A stretch of 64,000 nucleotides of DNA from JBEBXQ01 sp040391535 (GTDB lineage Bacteria > Bacteroidota > Bacteroidia > Cytophagales > Spirosomataceae), in the NCBI GenBank assembly GCA_040391535.1, contig JBEBXQ010000001.1, forward strand, positions 1-64,000, given 5' to 3'. The notes beneath the pieces are model-generated. The model worked only from the letters and a program-made list of their open reading frames with translations, searched no databases and had not been told where the DNA came from. The position numbers were made by a program, and so were the translations under genes. Within the stretch, counting starts at the first letter, position 1. Each line of letters begins with the position of its first letter. Below, one piece after another: positions 8,432 through 16,857 of this stretch.

Positions 8432-8461
8432 GCCTTGTAAGTGAATTACAAGGCGTTTTTT
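8432..8461 (+). terminator. Intrinsic terminator after tsf
   Basis: A 9-bp perfect stem GCCTTGTAA/TTACAAGGC (8432-8440 with 8446-8454), a 5-nt loop and a T-run (8456-8461) immediately downstream. Confidence 0.88.
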
Positions 8462-8514
8462 ATTACATTTAATTTCAAACAAAAAAAGCTCCTTTTCTGT
8501 TACTTTTTGCAACT

Positions 8515-9156
8515 ATGAGGGTCAAAACAGCAAGATTACATTCATTCGATTTACACACAGACGAAGAACTTGTTCGATATTACATAGACAATCAGGATAA
8601 CCGATACTTTGAGACTTTATATGAAAGATACTCCCAGAAAGTCTACCAGAAATGTATCTCTCTTGTAAAGGAAAGTGCTGTAGCAGAAGATCTGACACAT
8701 GATATCTTCTTTAAGGTCATTACAAAACTGAGCACATTTAAAGAAGATTCAAAATTTTCCACCTGGCTGTACTCAATTACCTACAATCAGTGTATGGATC
8801 AGCTGAGGGTAATTAAGAAAAGAGGTGAGAATAATATAGATGACCACTTCGACCACGCAGACAGTAATGCCCCTGATCTGGATGCCATCTTTGATGGTGG
8901 TGATATTGAAATTAAGCGTTTGAAAAAAGCAATGGATCAACTCAATGCGGAAGAAAAAGGCGTTCTGATGATGAAATATCAGGATGATCTGAGCATCAAG
9001 GAAATTGCTAATATTTTCAAAGCTACAGAAAGTGCTGTAAAAATGAGATTACTCAGATCGCGCGAAAAGTTGAAAAAAAGCTACATGGATCTGATCGTAT
9101 TTGTAGGATTATTATTAGTAAAACTGGCTGAAATTATTAAATACCTGATAAACTAA
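8515..9156 (+). CDS. ECF-like sigma-70 family sigma factor with C-terminal hydrophobic tail
   Basis: This 213-residue protein has sigma region 2 at about 20-105 (YFETLYERYSQKVYQKCISL, then AEDLTHDIFFKVITKL, then FSTWLYSITYNQCMDQLR). Region 4 lies at about 140-188 (LNAEEKGVLMMKYQDDLSIK, then IANIFKATESAVKMRLLRSR), with a clear helix-turn-helix. The unusual part is the last 24 residues: after KKLKKSYMD comes a strongly hydrophobic stretch (about 193-212, LIVFVGLLLVKLAEIIKYLI) that could anchor or dock the factor on the membrane. A near-consensus element TACTTTTTG (8501-8509) ends 5 nt before the ATG, so the mRNA may have almost no leader. Its stop overlaps the start of the next small gene (TAATG). 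Confidence 0.88.
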   Translation: MRVKTARLHSFDLHTDEELVRYYIDNQDNRYFETLYERYSQKVYQKCISLVKESAVAEDLTHDIFFKVITKLSTFKEDSKFSTWLYSITYNQCMDQLRVIKKRGENNIDDHFDHADSNAPDLDAIFDGGDIEIKRLKKAMDQLNAEEKGVLMMKYQDDLSIKEIANIFKATESAVKMRLLRSREKLKKSYMDLIVFVGLLLVKLAEIIKYLIN

Positions 9157-9344
9157 TGGAAGGATCAAAATCAATTTTCGAAAAACTTCAGACAGATGAA
9201 AAAGTACCGGAATATCTGAAAGAAGCACTGATCTCTGAAATAGATATGATCCGTGATACCATGGATATTGTTTCCCTGTTCACAGAAACCTTATTCTCTT
9301 CTGTAGTTGACCTCACTTCTCCGGAAGAACCTGTTATTGATTAA
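9156..9344 (+). CDS. Small acidic protein translationally coupled to the sigma factor
   Basis: This 62-residue protein is not recognised as a named family. Its ATG overlaps the sigma-factor stop by one base, indicating translational coupling and a real gene. It is acidic, predicted mostly helical (FEKLQTDEKVPEYLKEALIS, then EIDMIRDTMDIVSLFTETLF) and has no membrane segment. Position and charge would suit a partner of the basic sigma factor, for example an anti-sigma or co-factor, but no sequence motif proves this. The downstream channel gene has an in-frame ATG inside this ORF (9307), but the later ATG at 9382 is a better start. Confidence 0.6.
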   Translation: MEGSKSIFEKLQTDEKVPEYLKEALISEIDMIRDTMDIVSLFTETLFSSVVDLTSPEEPVID

Positions 9345-9381
9345 ATTCAAACCACTATTACACTCAAAACTCGTACATTCC

Positions 9382-10221
9382 ATGAACCAACTACCCGGAA
9401 TTACCCAGATTATCCTTGATACTTTCTCCTCACTTATTAATCATGCCATTGATTTTTTCCCAAGACTTATCTATTGCATTCTTATACTTCTGATCGGCTA
9501 TTTTATTGCTAAGTCGATTTCAGTGATTGTTAAGAAAATTCTTGAGAAAGTCGGATTCAACAGAATTGGAGACCGTTTAAATAAAATCAGCGTTATCCAG
9601 AAATTAAGAACTGATATCAGGCTCAGTGATATTGTTGCCACGCTTATTTATTACTTCATTTTACTTATATTTTTACCAATAGCGACAGAAACACTTGGTA
9701 TTGATGCGATTACCAATATGGTTCTGAATCTTGTTAACTATATTCCGAAATTCATAGCCGCAGTGATTATGCTGCAAGTCGGACTTATTATATCTGACTC
9801 TCTGAAAGGCTGGATCATCACTCTTTGCCAGTCTTTTAATATTCCGGCAGCAAAGATGATCGGAAATATTGTTTTCGCTTTCTTCCTGATTATTACCCTG
9901 CTCAGCTCTCTGAGCCAGATCGGCATTAATACCGAATTACTTGAATCCAGTTTTATTTTGATTCTTGGTGGCATCATCACCGCATTTGCCATCGGGTATG
10001 GGTTTGCTTCCCGTGATGTACTGTCTAACCTGATCTCCTCGTTTTACACAAGACAAAAATATAAAGTAGGCCAGGTAATCAAAATCAGGGATACAAAAGG
10101 TGTTATTGTCAAAGTTGATAAATTATCTTTATCAATTGAAAATGATAAAAGTATTATCAATATCCCGTTAAAAGACTTTCAGACCAATCAGGTTGAAATA
10201 TTTACGACAGAAGAAGGATGA
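9382..10221 (+). CDS. MscS-like mechanosensitive channel family protein
   Basis: This 279-residue membrane protein has about five hydrophobic segments (roughly 26-46, 84-104, 121-140, 160-182 and 190-212). The last continues into the MscS-like pore and linker AFAIGYGFASRDVLSNLISS. A short cytoplasmic beta domain (about 225-279) with the VGQVIKI and INIPLKDFQTNQV strands follows. Residues 26-66 resemble the conserved TM-helix repeat (PF05552) found in prokaryotic MscS relatives of this type. It lacks the large alpha-beta vestibule of E. coli MscS. The start at 9382 avoids overlap with the small acidic protein. A longer form from 9307 (304 residues) is possible. The neighbours include mscL. Confidence 0.85.
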   Translation: MNQLPGITQIILDTFSSLINHAIDFFPRLIYCILILLIGYFIAKSISVIVKKILEKVGFNRIGDRLNKISVIQKLRTDIRLSDIVATLIYYFILLIFLPIATETLGIDAITNMVLNLVNYIPKFIAAVIMLQVGLIISDSLKGWIITLCQSFNIPAAKMIGNIVFAFFLIITLLSSLSQIGINTELLESSFILILGGIITAFAIGYGFASRDVLSNLISSFYTRQKYKVGQVIKIRDTKGVIVKVDKLSLSIENDKSIINIPLKDFQTNQVEIFTTEEG

Positions 10222-10245
10222 AGGATTCCCACTAAATTATAACAT

Positions 10246-11154
10246 ATGAAAGCTATCAAAATTTTTTCACTGATTTTCTCAACAGCGGTCTTATTAAACT
10301 CGCAGACTTTACTGGCTCAGGATAATGTAGCTGATACGACAGTGCCGGTGGATACTTCCTGGAAAACCAAAGCCGAGTTTGGGGTCAATGTCAATCAAGG
10401 GTCATTCAGCTCCAACTGGACTAACGGTGGAGTGAATTCCATTGCGCTGGGTTTATTATTTAATGGTCTCGCTGCTTACGAAAAAGGAAAAAACAGCTGG
10501 AGAAATGATCTTCAGACTCAGTTTGGAATTGTTTCTACTGAAGATTTGGGTAGACGAAAGAACATTGACCGGATTTTCTTTGACTCAAAATATGGCTATA
10601 AAATTACTTCTAAATGGAGTTTTATCGGAAACGTCAACTTTCAGACACAGTTTGCCAAAGGTTTCAATTACGAAACAGACGCGGATGGTAATACAATTTC
10701 TAAAAAACAGTCAGGCTTTTTTGCCCCGGCCTATCTTACAGAATCCATAGGTTTTGAATATAAACCTGTAGACTACTTCTATATTACTTTTGCACCGGGA
10801 GCCGTACGCCAGACTTTTGTGACAGACACCACTTTGTACATAAATACTCCTGATCAGTTGAATTATGGTGTCCCGATCCATAAAAAAATCCGGAATGAAG
10901 TTGCCCTCATGCAGGTTGTGGCTAATTTTGATAAGGATATTGCCAAAGATGTCAACCTGAAATTCCGTTACCAGGGGTTCGCCAATATCAAGACGCTCGA
11001 TGCCATTGACCACCGTCTGGATGCCAGTATTACGGCCAAAGTGAACAGGTTTGTCAATGTCAATCTGGGTGTGATAGCAATATTCGACAAGGATCAGGAT
11101 TCAAGTGTACAGTTTGCTCAATCTTTAGCCCTAGGTTTTCTTTACACGTTTTAA
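10246..11154 (+). CDS. DUF3078 family exported protein
   Basis: This 302-residue protein has a signal peptide (MKAIKIFSLIFSTAVLLNSQTLLAQ) followed by DUF3078 hallmarks: SWKTKAEFGVNVNQGSFSSN, NWTNGG and NSWRNDLQTQFGIVST. Repeating amphipathic strands and the C-terminal aromatic end (ALGFLYTF) indicate an outer-membrane beta-barrel. DUF3078 has no established function to my knowledge. The gene lies 24 nt after the MscS-like gene and is probably in the same transcript. Confidence 0.85.
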   Translation: MKAIKIFSLIFSTAVLLNSQTLLAQDNVADTTVPVDTSWKTKAEFGVNVNQGSFSSNWTNGGVNSIALGLLFNGLAAYEKGKNSWRNDLQTQFGIVSTEDLGRRKNIDRIFFDSKYGYKITSKWSFIGNVNFQTQFAKGFNYETDADGNTISKKQSGFFAPAYLTESIGFEYKPVDYFYITFAPGAVRQTFVTDTTLYINTPDQLNYGVPIHKKIRNEVALMQVVANFDKDIAKDVNLKFRYQGFANIKTLDAIDHRLDASITAKVNRFVNVNLGVIAIFDKDQDSSVQFAQSLALGFLYTF

Positions 11155-11205
11155 TATATTTCGTCAATCTTATTTCATTTGTTAATAAAATATTTTGACA
11201 AACCT

Positions 11206-11538
11206 ATGCTAAAAGAATTCAAAACTTTCATTGCTCAGGGAAATGTCCTTGACCTTGCTGTCGGTGTGGTAATTGGTGCTGCATTCGGAAAAATCACGAC
11301 CTCACTGGTTGATGACATCATCAATCCGGTTCTCGGTTTGCTTATCGGAGGTGTAAACTTTGATGAACTAAAGATTGTCCTGAAGGAAGCTATTGGAGAC
11401 GATCCGGAAGTAGCCATCCGTTACGGCAATTTTCTGAATGTATTAATTCAGTTCCTGGTTATTGCATGGGTAATATTCCTGGTTGTCAAGGCCGCCAACA
11501 GGGCCAGGCTTAGCAGTAGTTTAGAAAAGGATGCTTAG
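11206..11538 (+). CDS. mscL: Large-conductance mechanosensitive channel MscL (short form)
   Basis: MscL opens a large pore when membrane tension approaches lysis. The ATG at 11206 gives MLKEFKTFIAQGNVLDLAVG, the expected amphipathic N-helix and start of TM1. A TTG 27 nt upstream would add nine unconserved residues. TM1 (about 14-40) contains the pore-lining GVVIGAAFGKI, and TM2 (about 74-96) is LIQFLVIAWVIFLVVKA. The protein is only 110 residues and stops soon after TM2 (NRARLSSSLEKDA). The C-terminal cytoplasmic helix bundle seen in the 136-residue E. coli protein is therefore absent. I see no remnant of it downstream, where a terminator begins. Confidence 0.92.
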   Translation: MLKEFKTFIAQGNVLDLAVGVVIGAAFGKITTSLVDDIINPVLGLLIGGVNFDELKIVLKEAIGDDPEVAIRYGNFLNVLIQFLVIAWVIFLVVKAANRARLSSSLEKDA

Positions 11539-11574
11539 TAATTTAGAAAAGTAATCAGAAAATATCTGGTTCTG

Positions 11575-11607
11575 AAAAGGGTAATCAAACGGTTACCCTT
11601 TTTTTAT
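11575..11607 (+). terminator. Terminator after mscL
   Basis: AAAAGGGTAA (11575-11584) pairs with TTACCCTTTT (11593-11602) around an 8-nt loop, continuing into a T-run. It closes the sigma/channel unit and separates it from murD. Confidence 0.85.
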
Positions 11608-11768
11608 TTTCACAATTCCAATAGTACTGAAATTGTAAGAAGATACATCAGAAACAGGATTTAAGAAGTTTCAAAAGTAAATCCAATAATTAAATCCATA
11701 TAAAGTTTAATAGATATATATAAAATTCGAAATTTGCTTTTCAGAAATCAATCCAAATTGCTTTACTA

Positions 11769-13118
11769 TTGAAAAAGCTTATCATTCTGGGCGGTGGTGA
11801 AAGTGGGACGGGCGCCGCCATTCTAGGAAAATTAAAAGGTTTTGATGTTTTTCTGTCTGACAAGGGAAAACTAAAAGATATATATCGAAAGGAATTGATG
11901 GATCATCAGATCCCTTTCGAAGAAAACGGACACTCTCATAGCAGGATCTTGTCCGCTGACGAAATTATCAAGAGTCCTGGCATTTCTGATCAAACCCCTC
12001 TGATTCAGGAAATCATGAGCCGGAACATTCCCGTCATTTCGGAAATTGAACTGGCATCACGCTATACGAATGCCAGGTTGGTTGGTATTACCGGCAGTAA
12101 CGGTAAAACTACCACAACCCTGCTGACTTATCATCTTCTGAAAAATGCGGGATTGAATGTAGGATTAGCGGGAAATATCGGCGAAAGCTTTGCGAGACAG
12201 GTAGCTCAGCATGACAAAGATTATTATGTGCTGGAACTGAGTAGTTTTCAGTTAGATAATATGTATGATTTTCATGCGCATATTGCTGTCCTTCTGAATA
12301 TTACCCCAGACCACCTTGACCGCTACGGCTATTCGTTTGATAATTATAAAAATGCCAAATTCCGTATCTGTCAGAATCAGACCAAAGATGATTTTTTTAT
12401 TTATTATCAGGAAAGTCAGCCTATTCTCACATCGGTTGATGAGTTTTCCAAATACGCGGCCCGCATTCCTGTTTCCCTGTCCATTCCTGAATCCGAAAAA
12501 AGCGGAATTTATACATCCGGCGAGGATCTGATCTTTTCACTAGCCGGCTCACAGTTAAGATTAACCGCCGATGAGCAGCCTTTAAGAGGTCCTCATAACA
12601 AGATTAACACCATGACAGCTGTCGCCGTGGCACTCCTTACCGGGATCAGTGGAGATCAGATTAAAGCGGCTCTGAGAAGCTTTCAGAATGCTCCTCACAG
12701 GCTTGAACCTGTCGCCAGTATTGCAGGCGTCGATTACATAAACGATTCAAAGGCTACCAACGTAGATTCGGTGTATTATGCGCTGGGAAGTTTTAACAAT
12801 CCGGTAATTTTAATTCTGGGCGGAGTGGATAAAGGCAACGATTACAGTCAGATTGATCGGCTGGTATCAGAAAAAGTGAAGGGAATTATTGCAATGGGAA
12901 AAGATAACAGCAAAATTGAAAAACATTTTCAGAAAAGCGGAAAACTATTCTCATCTGTTGACAATTTAAAGGCCGCAGTGCAGACTGCAGCCGGGTGGGC
13001 GGAAGCTGGTGATATCGTACTTCTTTCACCAGCCTGCGCCAGTTTTGATCTTTTCAGCAATTATGAAGACCGTGGTGAGCAGTTTAAAGCCGAAGTTTAC
13101 AAATTACAGACCTATTAA
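11769..13118 (+). CDS. murD: UDP-N-acetylmuramoyl-L-alanine--D-glutamate ligase
   Basis: MurD (449 residues) adds D-Glu to UDP-MurNAc-L-Ala in the cytoplasm using ATP. It has the N-terminal nucleotide-binding fold (KKLIILGGGESGTGAAILG), the ATP loop GITGSNGKTT (106-115), the LELSSFQLD and NITPDHLDRYG motifs of the central domain, and the C-terminal HRLEPVASIAGVDYINDSKATN ligase motif. The start is a TTG at 11769. No in-frame ATG upstream yields the conserved N-terminus, so TTG is the best supported start. It is the first gene of a seven-gene mur/fts run. An A+T-rich 160-nt region after the mscL terminator must hold its promoter, but I see no clear consensus there. Confidence 0.96.
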   Translation: MKKLIILGGGESGTGAAILGKLKGFDVFLSDKGKLKDIYRKELMDHQIPFEENGHSHSRILSADEIIKSPGISDQTPLIQEIMSRNIPVISEIELASRYTNARLVGITGSNGKTTTTLLTYHLLKNAGLNVGLAGNIGESFARQVAQHDKDYYVLELSSFQLDNMYDFHAHIAVLLNITPDHLDRYGYSFDNYKNAKFRICQNQTKDDFFIYYQESQPILTSVDEFSKYAARIPVSLSIPESEKSGIYTSGEDLIFSLAGSQLRLTADEQPLRGPHNKINTMTAVAVALLTGISGDQIKAALRSFQNAPHRLEPVASIAGVDYINDSKATNVDSVYYALGSFNNPVILILGGVDKGNDYSQIDRLVSEKVKGIIAMGKDNSKIEKHFQKSGKLFSSVDNLKAAVQTAAGWAEAGDIVLLSPACASFDLFSNYEDRGEQFKAEVYKLQTY

Positions 13119-13130
13119 TAATTACTACTG

Positions 13131-14273
13131 ATGAAGTCTCCGCAATTAATGAAAGATTCCTGGTTGGGGCAAAATATGAAGGGAGATCCTATTCTCTGGT
13201 TTGTATCCTTTCTGCTACTCATGGCCAGTGTAATTGTTGTATATAGTGCCAGTGTCAAGGATGCATATAGTCTGATGCAGGGAAATACCGATTATTTCCT
13301 CATCAAACACGGCCTTATGTGTATTGCAGGCTTTGCAGCCATGCTGGCGGTTCACCGGATCCCGTATTATAGATTTGCGCGTTACTCCCGCATTGCGGTC
13401 TGGTTTTGTGTAGTATTACTGGTTTTTACCATGTTTAACGGAAAATCAGTTAACGATGCTTCCCGCTGGCTGGAGATTCCTGTTATCAATCAACGTTTCC
13501 AACCTTCGGAAATCGCAAAAATTGTCCTGATAACCCATTTATCACTCATTCTGGCCCGGCATATTAAAAGTGACTGGAAAGATAAAAAGATGCTGACGGA
13601 ACCTATGATTGTAGTAGGTGTTGTCTGCGGATTAATTTCTGACAACAATATATCAACCTGCCTTTTGCTGGGTACGGTATGTTTCCTGCTGATGTTTGTA
13701 GGAAAAGTACCGGTAAAATACCTGGCAATTGCCGGTTTGGCATCTGTTTTAGTCCTTGCCATACTTGTCCAGTTTAAAGGATCAGGAAGGTCGGGGACGG
13801 CCGTGAGCCGCATGTCTACTTACTTTAATAAAGACACTGTCGATTACCAGTCCATGCAGTCCTATATGGCGATGGCACGGGGCGGGCTCACGGGTGTGGG
13901 TACTTCCAAAAGTGTACACCGAAGGTTTTTACCGGAACCTCAGAAAGATTTCATCTATGCAGTACTGGTCGAAGAATACGGCACATTTGCAGGACTGGGA
14001 TTATTGTCATTGTATATCATCATACTGATCAGGGGCCTTCAGGCCATAGACAAAACCAAGCGGCCATTTGGCGGTTTATTATCCGCCGGGCTCACTTTCA
14101 GCATTGTCATTCAGGCGCTTAGTGCCATGGCTGTTACAGTGGGTTTATTTCCCGTCACAGGACAAACACTCCCCTTTTTCAGTCAGGGGGGCACTTCGAT
14201 CATCTTAACAGGTATAGCAATGGGAATGATCATCAGTGTAAGTCGCGGGGACCTTGAAGAAAAAAATATTTAA
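13131..14273 (+). CDS. ftsW: Septal peptidoglycan polymerase FtsW (SEDS family)
   Basis: FtsW polymerises lipid II at the septum together with a class B PBP. The 380-residue protein has about ten hydrophobic helices beginning at residues 20-42 (LWFVSFLLLMASVIVVYSAS). SEDS motifs are present: SRWLEIPVINQRFQPSEIAK, the extracellular loop with PEPQKDFIYAVLVEEYG, and PVTGQTLPFFSQGGTS near the C-terminus. Its context between murD and murG identifies it as FtsW rather than RodA. It starts 12 nt after murD. No ftsI homologue is adjacent. Confidence 0.95.
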   Translation: MKSPQLMKDSWLGQNMKGDPILWFVSFLLLMASVIVVYSASVKDAYSLMQGNTDYFLIKHGLMCIAGFAAMLAVHRIPYYRFARYSRIAVWFCVVLLVFTMFNGKSVNDASRWLEIPVINQRFQPSEIAKIVLITHLSLILARHIKSDWKDKKMLTEPMIVVGVVCGLISDNNISTCLLLGTVCFLLMFVGKVPVKYLAIAGLASVLVLAILVQFKGSGRSGTAVSRMSTYFNKDTVDYQSMQSYMAMARGGLTGVGTSKSVHRRFLPEPQKDFIYAVLVEEYGTFAGLGLLSLYIIILIRGLQAIDKTKRPFGGLLSAGLTFSIVIQALSAMAVTVGLFPVTGQTLPFFSQGGTSIILTGIAMGMIISVSRGDLEEKNI

Positions 14274-14276
14274 AGA

Positions 14277-15377
14277 ATGGCAAAGCGAATTATTATCAGT
14301 GGAGGTGGAACAGGTGGTCATATTTATCCTGCGATTGCCATTGCCAACGCATTAAAAGAAGCGGATCCTGAAACAGAGATTCTGTTTGTAGGAGCAGAAG
14401 GGAAAATGGAAATGGAAAAGGTGCCGAAAGCAGGCTATCAGATTGTCGGCCTGCCAGTCATCGGACTGAGCCGGAAGTTTTCGCTGCAACTTTTGCTGTT
14501 TCCCTTCAAGCTGGTCCGGAGTTTATTAAAAGCACGTGCTGTTCTGAAAGATTTCAGGCCGGATGTAGCTGTGGGAGTAGGAGGATTTGCAAGTGGTCCG
14601 CTACTGATGATGGCACGCTTAGCCCGAATTCCCTATGTGTTACAGGAACAAAATTCATACGCCGGTATTACCAATAAACTATTATCAAAAAATGCAGTCC
14701 GGATCTGTGTAGCCTATCCTGGTATGGAGGCATTTTTTCCTGCAGGTAAATTACTGTTAACTGGTAACCCGGTCAGGAAAGACATACTCGACATTGAACA
14801 TAAAAAGGAAGAGGCGCTCCGTTTTTTCGGACTATCCTCTTCAATCAAAACCCTCTTTGTCATGGGCGGAAGCCTTGGTGCAAAATCCATCAACGAAGCA
14901 TTAATCAAAAGCTTGCCCAGGCTTATCAAAAACGGCTATCAGATCATATGGCAAACCGGCAGGGATTATTATCCACAGGCCGTTGAAGCGATTCAGGCGT
15001 TTCCGAAGGAAAGGATAAAAGTTTATGAATTTTTATACAAAATGGATCTGGCGTATGCGGCGGCTGATATCGTTGTATCACGGGCAGGAGCATTGTCTGT
15101 ATCTGAACTTTGTCTGGTAAAGAAACCCGCTATCCTGGTCCCCTATCCACACGCTGCGGAAGACCACCAGACCCGGAATGCACAGGCCCTAGCTGATCAC
15201 AATGCCGCTGTTTTATTACCGGATAATAAACTAACGGATCTATTTGCAGAAGAAGTTATCGGATTATTCGAAAATGCAAAAAAACAATCCGAACTTCGTC
15301 ACCAGATTGCCTTACTGGCAAGACCGGAAGCTGCTCAGCAGATTGCGCAGGAGATTTTGAAGGTAACTTTCAAATAA
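14277..15377 (+). CDS. murG: UDP-GlcNAc: lipid I N-acetylglucosaminyltransferase MurG
   Basis: MurG (366 residues, GT28) converts lipid I to lipid II on the inner face of the membrane. The Gly-rich loop ISGGGTGGHIYPAIAIAN (8-25), the second G-loop GVGGFASGPLL, the LQEQNSYAGITNK motif, TGNPVR, and the donor-site region SRAGALSVSELC and PYPHAAEDHQTRNA are all intact. It begins 3 nt after ftsW, so translation is probably coupled. Confidence 0.97.
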   Translation: MAKRIIISGGGTGGHIYPAIAIANALKEADPETEILFVGAEGKMEMEKVPKAGYQIVGLPVIGLSRKFSLQLLLFPFKLVRSLLKARAVLKDFRPDVAVGVGGFASGPLLMMARLARIPYVLQEQNSYAGITNKLLSKNAVRICVAYPGMEAFFPAGKLLLTGNPVRKDILDIEHKKEEALRFFGLSSSIKTLFVMGGSLGAKSINEALIKSLPRLIKNGYQIIWQTGRDYYPQAVEAIQAFPKERIKVYEFLYKMDLAYAAADIVVSRAGALSVSELCLVKKPAILVPYPHAAEDHQTRNAQALADHNAAVLLPDNKLTDLFAEEVIGLFENAKKQSELRHQIALLARPEAAQQIAQEILKVTFK

Positions 15378-15429
15378 ATCACTGTTCCTTAACGTAATAA
15401 ATAAAGCACTATTAACAATACAGGGCAAA

Positions 15430-16818
15430 ATGTCGGAATTATTTAAGTGGAAGAATATTTTTTTTGTTGGAATCGGTGGTATTGGAATGAGCGCACTTGC
15501 ACGCTGGTTCCGGGTAAATGGATTTGCAGTGGCCGGTTACGACAAAACCCCTACTCCGCTGACTTTATTACTGGAGGAAGAAGGGTGCCGGATCCATTAT
15601 GAAGATCAGATTGATCTTATTCCCGAAGCATTCAGGGATCCCACATCCACACTGGTCGTTTTTACACCGGCTATTCCTGCCAGTCACTCTGAACTTCAGT
15701 ATTTCAGAACACAGGATTTCCAGCTCTTTAAAAGATCTCAGATCTTAGGGCAAATAGCTGATACCATGCTAACTGCGGCAGTAGCCGGCACACATGGCAA
15801 AACGACTACCTCGTCTATGCTGGCTCATATCTTCCGGTTCAGTCAGGTAAATTGTGCTGCTTTTCTGGGGGGTATCACTCAGAATTACGGAACCAATTTT
15901 TTATTAAACGAACCCACAGATCACCTCCATGAAGTCAAATGTGTAGTAGAGGCCGATGAATTTGACCGTTCGTTTCTGACTCTATACCCCGAAATGGCCA
16001 TTGTAACCTCCACTGATGCAGACCATCTGGATATTTATGGTGACCAGCAAAACTTACTGTCTTCGTTTAAAGATTTTGTAAATCAAATAAAACCAGGCGG
16101 TTATCTGTTTATGAGGCACGGCCTTCAGGTGGATGTAAACCCAAAGGTTACAACACTCACCTATGGACTTCATGAAGGAGATATTCAAAGCCGGAACCTT
16201 ATCATTACCAACGGCAAATTTATATTTGACATCATCACTCCCAAAGGAGAAATTAACGGAATTCAATTGCAGACACATGGCTTTCACAATGTTGAAAATG
16301 CCATTGCTGCAGCTGCATTAGCTTTACAGTCAGGAGTTTCACCGGAAGCAATCAGCAGAGCATTATCCACTTTTAAAGGGGTGAAACGACGTTTTGAATA
16401 TATTATCAACCGGGCAGATAAAGTCTATATTGATGATTATGCACATCATCCGGCTGAGATCAAGGCATTTCTTACTTCGGTAAGAGCGATTTACCCTGAC
16501 CGGCACCTTACCGTAATATTTCAACCGCATTTGTTTACAAGGACCCGCGACTTTGCTGATGACTTTGCCAAAGCCCTTTCGCAGGCTGACAGACTACTGC
16601 TTCTGGATATTTATCCGGCTCGTGAAGAACCTATTGCAGGAGTAGATTCAGCAATGCTTTTGAAAAAAATAGATCTTTTCGATAAAAGAATTATCACAAA
16701 GCAGGAAGTTCCAAATCAATTATGTAATTTAGATTCGGATATTATAGTTACCATCGGAGCGGGGGATATCGACAGACTTATTGAGCCTGTCAGAGAGGCT
16801 CTTAGCCAGATGGTTTAA
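15430..16818 (+). CDS. murC: UDP-N-acetylmuramate--L-alanine ligase
   Basis: MurC (462 residues) attaches L-Ala to UDP-MurNAc, the first peptide-stem step. The N-terminal FFVGIGGIGMSALARW UDP-binding motif, the ATP loop GTHGKTT (120-126), EADEFDRSF, STDADHLDIYGD, and the C-terminal VYIDDYAHHPAEIKA and FQPHLFTRT motifs match the family in order and length. It lies in the fixed murG-murC-ftsQ order. Confidence 0.97.
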   Translation: MSELFKWKNIFFVGIGGIGMSALARWFRVNGFAVAGYDKTPTPLTLLLEEEGCRIHYEDQIDLIPEAFRDPTSTLVVFTPAIPASHSELQYFRTQDFQLFKRSQILGQIADTMLTAAVAGTHGKTTTSSMLAHIFRFSQVNCAAFLGGITQNYGTNFLLNEPTDHLHEVKCVVEADEFDRSFLTLYPEMAIVTSTDADHLDIYGDQQNLLSSFKDFVNQIKPGGYLFMRHGLQVDVNPKVTTLTYGLHEGDIQSRNLIITNGKFIFDIITPKGEINGIQLQTHGFHNVENAIAAAALALQSGVSPEAISRALSTFKGVKRRFEYIINRADKVYIDDYAHHPAEIKAFLTSVRAIYPDRHLTVIFQPHLFTRTRDFADDFAKALSQADRLLLLDIYPAREEPIAGVDSAMLLKKIDLFDKRIITKQEVPNQLCNLDSDIIVTIGAGDIDRLIEPVREALSQMV

Positions 16819-16857
16819 ATTCATTGTATCCACACACCGGAAAGTTACATTAAAAAT

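Noticed and set aside
9307..9381. Earlier ATG for the MscS-like channel
   Set aside because: It would overlap the small acidic protein by 38 nt and add 25 unconserved residues. ATG 9382 is cleaner.
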